Below, one piece after another: positions 1 to 10,543 of a stretch of 64,000 nucleotides of DNA. The translations under genes and the position numbers were made by a program. Below the pieces are notes generated by a model, which saw only the letters and a program-made list of their open reading frames with translations, had not been told where the DNA came from and made no database searches. The DNA is from Paramacrobiotus metropolitanus (Eukaryota; Tardigrada; Eutardigrada; Parachela; Macrobiotidae). How positions within the stretch are numbered: position 1 is the first letter of the stretch; each line of letters begins with the position of its first letter. The stretch is taken from NCBI RefSeq assembly GCF_019649055.1, contig NW_026570285.1, forward strand, positions 558,001 through 622,000. Direction: 5' to 3'.

Positions 1-871
1 TCTTCTATTTTCTGCACTGCCGGGCATGTTTACTTCTGTACGGTAAAGCGGCGTCGTCGCCGATTCTGACACAGGTTCAAGTTCATAGTTCATATTCCGA
101 TGTTTGCGGTAGATGTTGTGCTGTTGGTTGTTCTTTGGTACTTGGTACTCTTGTCCAACAAAACACTCACTCGGCTTCGTGTTCTTGCAGTTGTTTTCCG
201 TTGTTCGTTTTCGCGACAGTGTTATTCAAAGGTTTATTTAAAATATTTTATAAAATTTATTCTCGAATTGGGTTATTACATATTGTTTATTCAAAGGTGG
301 ACTAGTTTCTACGCAAGATTATAAACATTAGAGAAATCAAATATTATCTGTACGTTGCTAAATGACGGTAGCATAAAGTCATTACAACTACAGTCTACAG
401 AGCATCGTGACTATAGAGATTCATTTCTGTTGGCTTACTGCAAGTCAGACTTACAAAAAGGCAAGTGGCAGTGAGTAACAACAAATGACGCGGAGAAAAC
501 TATCCAATAATGCGATAACATACCAACTGTCACTGTCGCGATAAGTGAATGACCGAACTTACGCTAAGTCAGCCTGTTGATAAACAACCGAGTATATGTA
601 CTTAATGCATCTTCACATCGCACATGCAAAAAAGAGCGCGAAAATGTTGCTGTATATCCAATTATCTTCAATACATCGGTAAAGCTAATTACTGCCGTCT
701 TGAATGACTATCGAGTTAGCTTTAATATTGCTTAATTAATAATAATTGCGCGAAATTACCACCTAATTAGTAATGAATGCCATCTCGAAGTCATTAAATT
801 AATGGCAGCATATGCATCTCTCTGCGTTGTAATTATGTTAAATCTGAATTTGTCAACTGTAAAGAAGAACC
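1..871. other. no gene seen
   Basis: AT-rich sequence. One short open frame at 100-324 has no domain, no splice context and low-complexity hydrophobic content, so I do not call it a gene. Nothing else was recognised. Confidence 0.5.
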
Positions 872-917
872 AAAATCTTCGCCACCAACAAATGTACTTC
901 TTGGTGGCGAAGATTTT
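872..917. repeat. perfect 17-bp hairpin with T-run
   Basis: Positions 872-888 and 901-917 are exact reverse complements (core TCTTCGCCACCAA / TTGGTGGCGAAGA) around a 12-nt loop. A T-run follows the right arm. In an animal genome this is not a bacterial terminator. It may be a tiny foldback repeat or a hairpin RNA precursor; function is unknown. Confidence 0.7.
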
Positions 918-1029
918 TTTGTTTTTTCCAGTCATGATATGGCGGCAATTTCCGTGCTATTGTTGACTTAATGTCAATGTACTGTGTGCATAATTATAAG
1001 AAAACTACCGAGTATGATAGCTCCAGGAT

Positions 1030-1423
1030 CTACTCACCCAGCTGGATTGTGTCGATTGCCGGATGGCGTGTGGACTTAGTGCCTTGATGATACTTGTCGC
1101 GGAACTGTTGCTCATCGAGGCAGTCCTGGCACGCTTGCGCCAGGGCTTCCTCACTCCAAGTTATAATGCTGCCGGTGCCGTGCAGTTCGGTGCAGACAAA
1201 GGTCACCGTGTCCGTCCCCGCGCACGCAAACACCCGGCAGCCGCCGTTCAGCTCATGCGCCAGACGGTGCGTCGCACACTCGTAGCGAATGGTCACTCCA
1301 TTATACGTACTGTAATGACACAGGTTTAAGGAACGCTCCAGGGGCCGGGCAGCGCACACGAGTCGTCGGCCCGTTTCAAGATCAAAGAGACCGACGGTCC
1401 GGGTGAGCTGACCACGCCTCCCC
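1030..1423 (-). CDS. internal or terminal exon of an unrecognised Cys-containing protein
   Basis: A GC-rich minus-strand frame stays open from about 1422 down to 1030, much longer than expected by chance here. It reads ...GLFDLETGRRLVCAARP... then ...HRLAHELNGGCRVFACAGT... and ends ...IDTIQLGE. Six or more cysteines suggest a secreted or extracellular module, but I recognise no family. The sequence at the 3' end, CTG|GGTGAGTAG, contains a plausible donor (GTGAGT), so the apparent stop may be intronic. The 5' edge has a possible acceptor (AACGTAG). Codon use is GC-rich compared with the flanks. The exon contains the left arm of the inverted repeat at 1307-1454. Confidence 0.5.
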
Positions 1424-1454
1424 TACGTTCCTTAAACCTGTGTCATTACAGTAC
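1307..1454. repeat. perfect 29-bp inverted repeat, left arm inside coding exon
   Basis: 1307-1335 and 1426-1454 are exact reverse complements (GTACTGTAATGACACAGG... at the left). The left arm encodes part of the minus-strand exon (RSLNLCHYS). The right arm lies just outside it, about 90 bp away. This looks like a short inverted duplication of coding sequence, not a transposon end. Confidence 0.75.
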
Positions 1455-1655
1455 TACATTTAAACCGGCAGCTGAAGCAGCACACCCGGTCCGCGCTGCC
1501 TAATTGGAAGGCGACACACCGGCGGCAAGTGCGCCGGGAGGAAGTCTAGGCGCAGCACGTGCGCCTGCTGGACGCCGATAACCGTCGACGAGCCTGTCCG
1601 GCCGGCCGCAAAAGCTGGGCTATTCCGCGGGCACCGGCAGACGTACCTTGTAACT
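1455..1655 (-). CDS. possible upstream exon (uncertain)
   Basis: This GC-rich island has an open minus-strand frame of about 65 codons (...GVQQAHVLRLDFLPAHLPP...) ending at a TAA just before the inverted repeat. A 43-bp intron (GTTTAAATG ... AACGTAG) could join it to the exon at 1030-1423. The plus strand also carries a frame here with one stop, so the direction is not certain. Confidence 0.25.
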
Positions 1656-2116
1656 GCTTTTTTTAGAAATCCTAATTTAATGAAAATTTAAAAAAATAAG
1701 TTTCTATAATTGTTTTCTAATTCTGGTGACCCCGAACATTACGATCCACTGGTCAGTCAACCGTATCACGCTCATCTGGCAGAAATTAGCTAGACTGCCA
1801 GCGCTGTCGGAAGTGTACCGTCCCGCGAATTCCACATCTGTATGTGTGCTTTTTCCCTCTTCGATTCCTGATCAATTTCAATGTAATTTTGATTTGTTTT
1901 TTATTATCATATTGGTATGTTTTTTGTTGGACAGTATTTCGCGATGGTGCAAGATGCCGGTTACGGCTGCTCAGTGTACCCTCTTGAGGTTGCTAATCCA
2001 TATGCCGGATATCTATCCAAATGCAACGGGGAAACGCGATATGTGTTATGGGTAAAATCCCCGAGCAGGATAGCATTGAAGAAGTGTTTTTGTTTTTTTT
2101 TTGCTCCGAGCCTTCT
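1656..2116. other. no gene seen
   Basis: AT-rich sequence with a short open frame (1726-2055) that lacks domains or splice logic. I see nothing I can support. Confidence 0.4.
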
Positions 2117-2262
2117 TATTCACATTCAGAATTTCAGCATTTAGATCCAGAATTCTAGTAATCAGAATCAGAGTTTCAGAATTCAGACTCAGACTTTTAG
2201 CATTCAGAAATAGAGTTTCAGTATTCAGAATCAGAATCAGATTCAGACTTTCAGCGCAGGCC
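2117..2262. repeat. solo arm of foldback element (CAGA/TTTCAG type)
   Basis: Irregular tandem of short units such as TTCAGAATCAGA, ending TTTCAGCGCAGGCC at 2262. The same end and units form both arms of the element at 31081-32182, so this is a single detached arm of that subtype. Confidence 0.7.
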
Positions 2263-2758
2263 AATAGTAAGCAGTCAAAAGCAGTACAGTACACACTTAT
2301 GAAGGTACGAAATTCTGAGATGAAAAGCTAACGTTCATGCAGCCACAGCGGCAGCAAAGTTATGCGCCTGTTAACAACATTGCTCGGTTTTACGGTATTA
2401 CAGCAGTTGTTCCTGTTACAAGACCGAATACACTGCATTTCCACGCTTTAATAGGCTGGTTCTTCGATAGCAAATTACGCAAATATGTATTGCAGATGAC
2501 GCTGTTGCATTGTAGCGGAACCACTCCTTACCCGGCATGCGAACGTTCAGTAAAACCGCCGAACGAAACGCTGCCGAATACGGAATGGCTTCACGCCCTG
2601 TTAGTGTAAATGAGTTTACCAAAGGTCACCAATAAATAGTTACACGTTAAGGTAGCGCAAGAAATACGGCTATAGTACAGTTAAGCTAAATTCTTCTTTG
2701 TCATATGATAGCAAATTTCACGTACAAATAACTGAAAGAGGCTGTGGTGGAAAAGATA

Positions 2759-3493
2759 GGCCCGCGCTCCTCTGACTCAGACTCTGACCGCTCAAACTCT
2801 GATTCTGACTACTCAAAGTCTGACTCTGACCACTCAAAGCCTGACTCTGACCACTCAAAGTCTGACTCTGATCCTCAAAGTCTGACTCTGACCGTTAACA
2901 CTCTGACCACTAACAATGACCGCCAGGTAAACAGGTTCTTAGATTTCTGTTTGCACTGGATTTCTTATATTCCTAGGTCTCTTAGATTATTCTTAGGTAT
3001 TTTTAGGTAAGTTAGTTTTTCATCAAATTTCTTAGGTTCTTCGGTTTTCCTAGGCTGTTTTGTAATTTTTAGGTTATACCAAGGTCGCTAAGGTCACTGA
3101 TGTTATTTAATTTTTCGTCAAAGGATTTCAAAAATGCCCAAGACAATTAGATGAATAACCTAAGAAGCCTAAGAAACTTAAGAAACCAAAAAAACCTGAC
3201 AAATCAAAGAAATCTAAGAAACCTGACAAATTTTAAAAACCTAAGAATAATCTAAGAAACCTAAGAAACCTGAGAATTACCTAATAAGCCTAAGAGCCTT
3301 ACGAAAAATAAGGACAAACCCACAATAACCGACGAACTTAAAAATTAACTCAAGAAATCTTGAAACCTGCTTTTATTGGCTGGATCAGGGTTTTGGTGGC
3401 CAAACAGTATCTGTACTGTACTTGCGGTCAGAGTGAGAGTTTGGGTAGTCAGAATCAGAGTTTGAGCAGTCAGAGTCAGCTTGAGCGCGGGCC
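2759..3493. mobile_element. foldback element A (TCTGAC-type arms)
   Basis: The left arm starts GGCCCGCGCTC at 2759 and is an irregular tandem of TCTGAC / TCAAAG units. The right arm (about 3425-3493) is its reverse complement and ends GAGCGCGGGCC. The interior has TTTCTTAGG-like sequence, then CCTAAGAAA-like sequence, both degenerate. It is a full-length but older copy of the family seen at 6486-6959 and 26307-26696. No transposase frame is present. No target duplication could be read at its edges. Confidence 0.8.
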
Positions 3494-4033
3494 CGGCATA
3501 TTTTGTTTGCGGCGGAATTGCTACGACCTAATGTTAAGCGATATGGTGGCCTGGACGAAATGTCGAAATGCCGAGGAATTGTCCTTATCGTTGTCCTTTC
3601 GGGAATTATCCTTTGTCCTTATCATTGTTATCAATTGAAAGATAAAGAAATGAAGGTTACAGTTTTCGGCTGTTGTTTGCTTCTATGATGGAGTGCTGCA
3701 TGGGATTTTGGTTTCGCATCTTACAAGAAAGTTGTACAAAAGTTCGACTTTGCATTAAGCTTCCGCCTGGAAAACTGTGTAATTACATTTTAGTAAAGCA
3801 TTTTAGTAAAACTTAAGCGCGCTTTAAGCGCATTTTAGTAAAACTTCTGAATAGATTATCACAACAAGCGGCATCTCAAGATCATTAAATTAGATAATCT
3901 AACACGCTATGAATTACTGGAGAGATGTACCCATATGGGGAGATGTGCCCATATCTGTCAGGCTTGGAGCATAACTGCACTCTTCCCTCACGCACATTTT
4001 GCAGATCCCTTGATCAACAGAAGCGATGTAATA
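3494..4033. other. no gene seen
   Basis: Intergenic sequence between foldback element A and the end of the kinase locus. Short open frames at 3503-3688 and 3925-4167 have no recognisable content. Confidence 0.4.
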
Positions 4034-4713
4034 TTAAGAGTAGTTTCTCCAGTAGTCCACGATATCGTCAGGAAGTGCAATACCTCCACGATTTGCAAGA
4101 TACTCGGCTGTATCCGGCCCATTTATTCGAAGGCTTTCGTTTTCTAATTTCTCGAGGAGTTCGGTAGCCGCAGGTCGTTCATGCGGTTCGAACTGCAAGC
4201 AGCTCAGAATGAATTCCTGAATCTTAGGCGGCATCCAATCGTATGTACGCGGCAGTTTCCTGTTGTCGCTGTTCAGGTGGTATAGAATCGCAAATTCAAA
4301 CAAGATGGGCTGTTCGTTTGCGCCAGTATAAAGTGGGGGTTGTCCGCTCACCAAGTGCAGCACAACACATCCCAGACTCCAAATACCACACTTTCTTCCC
4401 ACGTTCACAGGATGCTTATGACACCGTTGGTATTTCATGATTTCTGGGGCAGCAAACCGCCCATCCTCTCCTAGCCGAGCGCTGACTGGAAACTCTTCGG
4501 TGTGGTCTACATCTAGCTGCCGCATAATGTGAAAATCACCGATCTTGATTGTCCCTTTGAAATTTGCTTCGCTGAAGAAGATCACGTTGCTATTTATGTT
4601 GCGATGGACAATGCGCTGTTCGTAGAGGTACTTAAGGCCTTGTAATGCTTCCTGAGTCCATTTAACAATAATTTCGAGTGGCAGTTTGTGTTGAGCCGCA
4701 TTACCGAATGAAC
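4034..4713 (-). CDS. kinase domain 3, C-lobe exon (pseudokinase)
   Basis: Acceptor TTTTTGGAG precedes 4713. The first residues GSFGNAAQHKLPLE complete the hinge from the previous exon (TEHCAG). Motifs in order: LKYLYEQRIVHRN (HRD aspartate changed to Asn), KIGDFH (DFG glycine changed to His), FAAPEIMKY (APE motif), GIWSLGCVVLHL, and FEPHERPAATELLEKL at the end of the domain. Losing the catalytic Asp argues against phosphotransfer. The exon ends in a stop at 4034 after a short tail. Reading frame is intact. Confidence 0.75.
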
Positions 4714-4910
4714 CTCCAAAAAAAGAAGACAGTAGCAGTATTTATTTAAATATTTAAGAAGCAGAAAGTATTTACTATTATAATTTGTGCTCAATTTATT
4801 ATTCCCCTCAAATTACTGCGGATTGCTACTCGGGGGAGAAGTTTTTCTTTGAAAATATGTTGATATATAGCAGTTAGTACAGTACTTCCCCGGAGTCTAC
4901 AACAGCTTAC

Positions 4911-5283
4911 CGGCGCAGTGTTCGGTAAAAATTTGTATCGCAACTGGCAACGCAGGATTGTCAGGCTTGGCAAATTTACAACCAAAGTGCTGCAAAATAT
5001 TTTTATTCCCGTTTTGCAACGCCCGGATCCTGTAAACGTTAGCCGATTCTTTTGTGCGTGCGTCCGTACTAGCTTCCATAGCCAACGCAACAGTTTGTTT
5101 TCCGAAGGTCCTCGTCCACAAATCGCGCTGTTCCTTCAGTCCCTCATATCCGTCGCCGTATAGTCCAAAGCTCAAGATGTCAACAAGTTGTGGTGGGCGA
5201 CCACTGGGATTTATGAACAGAAGCTGGCCTTGTAGATGCGGAAACAGCATATCTCTGCTTCGTAGAAATGGGTGATTTTGCAA
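4911..5283 (-). CDS. kinase domain 3, N-lobe exon
   Basis: The frame reads QNHPFLRSRDMLFPHLQ, then SFGLYGDGYEG (the glycine-loop region), TVALAME (beta-3 position where the family has VAIK, with the lysine replaced), NKNILQHFGC (helix C to beta-4) and IFTEHCAG. Donor GCCG|GTAAGC at 4910 joins in phase to the exon at 4713. The loss of the beta-3 lysine agrees with domain 3 being a pseudokinase. Confidence 0.7.
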
Positions 5284-6485
5284 TTTGTCACTGTAAACGG
5301 ATCCTTAGGCGAAAGCAACTCCTGATAGAAAGTGACATCCATTGCAAACAGGTCATCCACGGAGTTTTCCATATTCAGAAAGGGATGACCACGTAGCTGT
5401 TGCAAGCTCCACCGCTTAGCAGGATCCTGCTTTAAGCAAAGTCCTAAGAAGTCTTCACAGGCACATGGAACCGGTCGAACCAAATCCGATCTTTGGACCA
5501 ATGGCGATACCTACCTGCTGTTTTGCCCCCTTATAAAACGCTTTGAGATTGGGAAGCAAGGGTTGCTCCATTGCAGGTCTTTGAAGGCAACAACCCGTAT
5601 GCATATGCCTCTCGAGTTCCGGCGGCTGATGGAAATTAATGAAGGAAATGGCCAAACATCCGAGTGCCCAGGAGTCCGGTGGAATGTAGGTCACATTGGG
5701 AGAGCTCTCTTTGATCCATGCCGTCCATAAATGTTTCAGGTTCTGTGTACCGCCGAGAATGGCAGCTTGACTGTCATGCATGATAATATTCTCTGGGAAA
5801 ATTCCTCCATGACATGTCGCTGACTGGAGAACGGTGTCGATAATAGCAATGATATCGCGACGAATGCATTGCAAATTTTTATGCGAATCTTCATCTGTGG
5901 GTGTCAGATGCAATTTATCCATTACAAAAGTTTCCGAAGAGACGGATGACAAGCTTGGAGATTCATAATTCTGTTCCAGCTGTAATAGCAGTTCCCCCAC
6001 GGATATTCTTTGTTCGCTATTGACAGTTAAGCATTGGCGAATACAGGTCACTAAATGTGCTGGAATAGCGTCTGCGACGAATGGCGCGTAACCATTCATG
6101 ATTAATGTACAGTACTGGTAACTGGTAATGTTTTCGGTCACGTCAATATGCTCCGCGTTATTGCTCAGTCTCTTTCCATGCTCGCCTTTGACGTAATTGG
6201 CTAGTTCTAACATGATACAGCCTAAACTCCAGCTATCTACCTTCCGTCCGGGTAATGCTGTGGGTAACTGCGCAAATTTTCTCAGCACTTCCGGAGACAT
6301 ATATCTTGTCGTGCCACGAATATGGGTAAAGTCTTTTAAGCACGTTCCTTCTCGCCGCATCTGCACCACATCATCTAAATCTCCGATTACAAAGGATGTC
6401 TGCCCGGATTTCGTACGCTTTATCAGCACGTTAGCCGGTTTTAAATCGCCGTGGATAATGTTGTGATTGTGCAGAAAACTTAAAC
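5284..6485 (-). pseudogene. kinase domain 1 C-lobe plus degenerate kinase domain 2
   Basis: From 6485 down: FLHNHNIIHGDLKPANVLI, FVIGDLDDVVQM, GTTRYMSPEVL, KVDSWSLGCIML, then CLTVNSEQRISVGELL closing domain 1. A linker follows, then domain 2 with CHGGIFPENIIM, PDSWALGCLAISF, QQVGIAIG, VPCACEDFLGLCLKQDPAKRW and GHPFL. The frame changes by one base between AIG and the VRPVPCACEDF part (near 5495), and again near 5290 before QNHPFL. The open frame running 5' into the repeat arm (MDSQSQ...) is transposon sequence, not the start of the protein. Confidence 0.7.
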
Positions 6486-6959
6486 GGCCCGCGCTCAAGC
6501 TCTGACTCTGACTCAGACTCTGACCGCTCAAACTCTGACTCTGACTACTAAAAGTCTGACTCTGACTGTCCAAACTCTGACTCTGACTGAATAACCTAAG
6601 AATAACTTAAGAAACCTAAGAAACCTAAGAAAACTAAGAAACCTAAGAAACCTAAGAAACCTAAGAAACCTAAGAAACCTAAGAAACCTAAGAAACCTAA
6701 GAAACCTAAGAAACCTAAGAAACCTAAGAAACCTAAGAAACCTAAGAACCTAAGAAACCTAAGAAACCTAAGAAACCTAAGAAACCTAAGAAATCTAAGA
6801 AACCTAGGAAACCTAAGAAACCTAAGAAACCTAAGAACCTATTAAGAAACCTTCAGAGTCAGAGTCAGACTTTGAGCGGTCAGAGTCAGACTTTGAGTAG
6901 TCAGAGTCAGAGTTTGAGTGGTCAGAATCAGAGTCAGAGTCAGAGTTGGAGTCTAGGCC
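6486..6959. mobile_element. foldback element B in kinase exon, 9-bp TSD
   Basis: A 474-bp element between perfect 9-bp direct repeats AACTTAAAC (6477-6485 and 6960-6968). The left end is GGCCCGCGCTC and the right end GAGTCTAGGCC. Arms are TCTGAC-type tandems in opposite orientation. The core (about 6600-6840) is a nearly perfect array of CCTAAGAAA, roughly 25 units. No protein is encoded. Removing the element and one repeat rejoins the kinase frame as MARG|LSFLHNHN, which shows it is an insertion into a coding exon. Confidence 0.92.
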
Positions 6960-7064
6960 AACTTAAACCTCGTGCCATTTCTATGGTATGACGCATTACA
7001 GTTGTTGCAGCCAGTAAGCATTTGTACTGGCGTAGCTGAAGCATAAGGTATGCCAAATCTTTGT
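6960..7064 (-). CDS. kinase domain 1, exon before catalytic loop
   Basis: Acceptor TTTGCTTTTAG precedes 7064. The exon reads KDLAYLMLQLRQYKCLLA, then VMRHTIEMARG, the helix that precedes the catalytic loop in protein kinases. It continues directly into LSFLHNHNIIHGDLKP on the other side of foldback element B. Both sides were therefore one exon before the insertion. Confidence 0.75.
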
Positions 7065-9110
7065 CTAAAAGCAAATAGGAGACATTTGTTTACATATGAC
7101 ACATTTTCAAAATATGGAAACATTCGCAGTTCTCCTTTCATTTCTCCACATTCGCAGTATTGCTGCTTTGTGCCAAAGATTACTTTGAACTTAAAAGCTA
7201 TCAAAATGCTGTGCAGCGACTGCTTGTTTGTTTCCCCGATTCGTGCCCCATCAAAGTGCCTATTGACGAAAGTACCCTTTTTTAGTGGAGGTGATTTTCT
7301 AAAACGTGACCTTTAATTACTAGAAGAAAATAATCTGTTTCGTATCAAGGCACCTCTCTTTATCAGAAACGGAAGCATCTCAGTCTTTGCTAAATCAAAA
7401 TGATTCTCTGTTAACTGATGCAAAATCGGGATATTCGAAAGATAATCTCGCGGATAGTGGTCACAGTATTCGAAATATCAGAAACAATTCCGTTTGTAAG
7501 CTACGGCTAAAGCTGTCGCTATTTCGCTTATTTTTTTGCTCGTTGCAGTGGCGTAAAACGACTAATTTTAAATAGCAATCCAATTGATTAAGCTATACTG
7601 AAGTATATAATTTACAGAATACCAAGCTACCGGGAGGTAAGACCGGTAGCTTGGAAGCGGCGGGTTCAGTTTTTGGTTTATTTCTCGCGAACCGTACCAT
7701 TACTTTCATAGGCTCGCTTGACAGCAAATTCCCCTCCTATCAAAAGTAATAAATTCTTTTCAATAAACGTAGGACTTTTCTTTTAACAGTGAGATCACCT
7801 GAATTCGGATCGAAATCTGCCTTGGCCCAGCTAGTACAATGCGGAATCTCGTAGCATTTTTTCCCGCTGAATCACTCAACTGAGACAAATTTGAATTTTT
7901 CTAACTGTTTTATCTGGGGCTGGGCTTCGTTTTTCTACAGCCAGAAACTGTTGGCTTGGTGCATGTACAGTACTGGGTGAGCTATGCAGTCAGCGAACTT
8001 GATGACGTTTATTACTCGGACTTTTTTTGACTAAGAAGCAGGAGAAGTGGGAGCCTTCACATTTGCTTCCCGTGAAATCCCTGAGCAGGCTTCTTGAGAG
8101 TCTATTTCTTCTAAACACTTATAGAACTCATCTGGTTCAAACTTGTTCTTGCAGAACGTTTTTCTGCAAGAGGATTGTTTTGTTTAAATTTAGCCAAAAG
8201 AAATTTAGGTAAAACCTAAATAAAAGTTTATTGCTGCAATGCTGTTGTCTGCCATGTAGCAAAAAAACTGCAACGAAAATATGGAAAAAAATATCTGATA
8301 AATACCGGCATTTTTCTGGTGGCATCTCTTTGCATCAGAAAAACAAGTAACAATTCCTCTACTCGAAATAATGGCCCGATGCACATTGAGATACCCAGCT
8401 GAATACCACCAATTTTTTATTTGGGATGAGCAATTTGGATTTTTTTGTTCCTGGTCAGCCTCCAGGTCCACACATTTATTAGAACAATAAACTCGTAAAA
8501 TAAATGGCATGTTTTAGTTATTACACAATTATCTTTACACAAGTTACGATTACACTGTACAGTTTACGGTATTATTCCGTGACCTCTTCCTTAACAATCT
8601 GTAGCACAATCACCTCCACTTCGTGAACTAACCGTTTCACTACTGTACAGTATGTTCTATTCTGCAATTCTGTTCACTACTTTAGCTGGGTAGTCCACAC
8701 CTAAAATTAGTTTTATTTATTAGAAATAGTTGATGGTCAGAATAACATAACTTCCAAATTCTGTAAACTGTTTACCGTTAAGATGTATGTTTTCAACTAG
8801 ACCATTTTCAACCACCGAACCATTTCCTCTGAAATAGTGCGATCACGCGGTAAGCCTGTAACAAACCATTCTGTTGGCAATCAGTTTGTACCTCTTAATT
8901 CTTATCAACCGCAATAGGTTTGCTATTACAACCTCACAGAACAGTGGCAATGTGCCGCAACGTACCACGGAATAAATATGGTGCTCAACAATAACTCAAC
9001 ATAACTCAGGCTCAACATTTATAAGGTACTAAAAATAAGGGATACTTTGTAGTTCAAAATTTTTGTGGTCTGATGGCACGGGAATAAAAATTAGAAGGAG
9101 ACCGTCATAA
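7065..9110. other. intron-like stretch of kinase locus, nothing firm
   Basis: AT-rich sequence with no element recognised. A weak minus-strand candidate for the missing helix-C exon (KRLVHEVE followed by GTGATT, near 8620) is too short to support. The open frame at 8205-8510 has no kinase motif. Confidence 0.35.
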
Positions 9111-10121
9111 TCACCCCCTAAAACCCCCGTTTATTTCAGGCACCCCATTTCGCACCCCGTTTATTATGGGCACCCATTTTGAATTAATATGGCGCAATAA
9201 TATTATGTGAACGGAATATTATTTACGTAGTCTAAAAATTATTATTATTGTTTCATACAGCTGCTTTGGCCGTAACAACTTAATATAAGTAAAAGATCAG
9301 TGTAACAGGTATAGAGATATACAGTACATATTACTCTGTACATTGTATGTCGTATCAATATTTTGTTCCCAATTCCGGCATATATCATATTATGCCGGCC
9401 GTCGGGTTCAAGCAGCCCTTTGGCGCCGGGGCCATCGGAAGCCTTGATCACTGATTTAGTATTCTCTTCACTTGCAAATGTTTGATGGCGAACCCGGTGA
9501 CCTTAGCATTTTTAATTGTCCAGCTTCAGTTGCCGGGGTCCAGTCAGCGCGGCCCGATGGGGTGTTCTTTGCTGAACTAATCTCTGGAGTATCGCCCGCA
9601 AACACTGCATTTTCACAAAAGCCTCAACTCACAGCAATTGGTTGGCAGAAAAGTCTTACAAGCTGGGAAATCACACGGTGAACTAAACGGTATCCGCACT
9701 ACCATCATTCGAAAAAATTACATTTTATTAATATTTTCTGTATTATAAAAGTGCACATCTAGTGCAATTGATTGTACAAATGTTAAGAGGAGCCGTTGGA
9801 AGTCGACCACCATGCGAAGCGTTTGTATGGTACGCTCGCATTTAACCATACTGTACTACTGTACGGTTAATACTGTATCGGTATGGTTAAGCGGACAGTT
9901 TGCCTAAAGCTTCTGATAGTGTCGGCTGGAAAGCCCGCTGTACGTAAACCAGCACCAGAAAGAATTAATCTACTTTTATCCGGATAAAACTGCAAAAATT
10001 ATCAAAGAATATTGAATCTGTTATACTGTATATCACATTAATTTAGAAAGGGTGTCTATAATAAACGGGGTGTGAAAAGGGGTGCCTGTAACTGTGTAAC
10101 ATACGTGGTTTTAGGGGGTGC
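9111..10121. mobile_element. about 1-kb element with imperfect terminal inverted repeats
   Basis: 9111-9175 (CACCCCCTAAAACC... CACCCCGTTTATTAT) is the imperfect reverse complement of 10050-10121 (ATAATAAACGGGGTG ... GGTTTTAGGGGGTG). The GGGTGCC/AAACGGGG module occurs twice within each arm. The interior has no transposase-like frame. It lies within the large presumed intron of the kinase locus. The superfamily was not identified. Confidence 0.6.
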
Positions 10122-10543
10122 CTATAAGTGTACCCAAATTAGAAACAAGATGATAACATACCCCAGTAACAACGGCATCAGGGTACAGCAGCAAACAAGT
10201 CCGATGCGCATGCGTTAAATTTGCTTGCTGCTTTGTTATTTTACAACTATTTCAACTTAATTTACATACTTCCTTTATTTTTCTGCGGCAAAAAAATTAA
10301 ATTCTCTGAATTTGGGGCCCGAACGGAAAGGTTTTCTGTTGAGGTGGGGCGAAAGCGAGCAAAGTTAAAGTTACAAAATAAAAATAAATAATATTGAACA
10401 CACAAACGAAATGTGAAACCAACCAGGAAAAAAGTCCATCATAATTTGGAAATATGGTCCTCCTTCGGCTTGCATTACTTTGACTTTGTAATATGAAACC
10501 AGGTTATCGTGCTTCAGCTTGAGTAGGAGTTTAAACCTCTCAC

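Noticed and set aside
901-920. Rho-independent terminator at the 872-917 hairpin
   Set aside because: The hairpin plus T-run fits formally, but the sequence is animal nuclear DNA with introns, so this mechanism does not apply.
6486-6573. Ser/Gln-rich N-terminus of a kinase (MDSQSQ...)
   Set aside because: This reading is the arm of foldback element B; the real upstream kinase exon is at 6960-7064.
6600-6840. CCTAAGAAA array as interstitial telomere repeat
   Set aside because: It contains TTAGG on the complement, but the period is 9 bp with TTTC between, and every array is bounded by foldback arms. Better explained as the core of the element.
8596-8640. Missing helix-C exon of the kinase (KRLVHEVE)
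   Set aside because: Plausible motif with a GTGATT donor, but too short and the acceptor is weak.
9280-9420. Kinase N-lobe piece (RHNMIYAG)
   Set aside because: It lies inside the inverted-repeat element at 9111-10121 and has no frame continuity with kinase exons.
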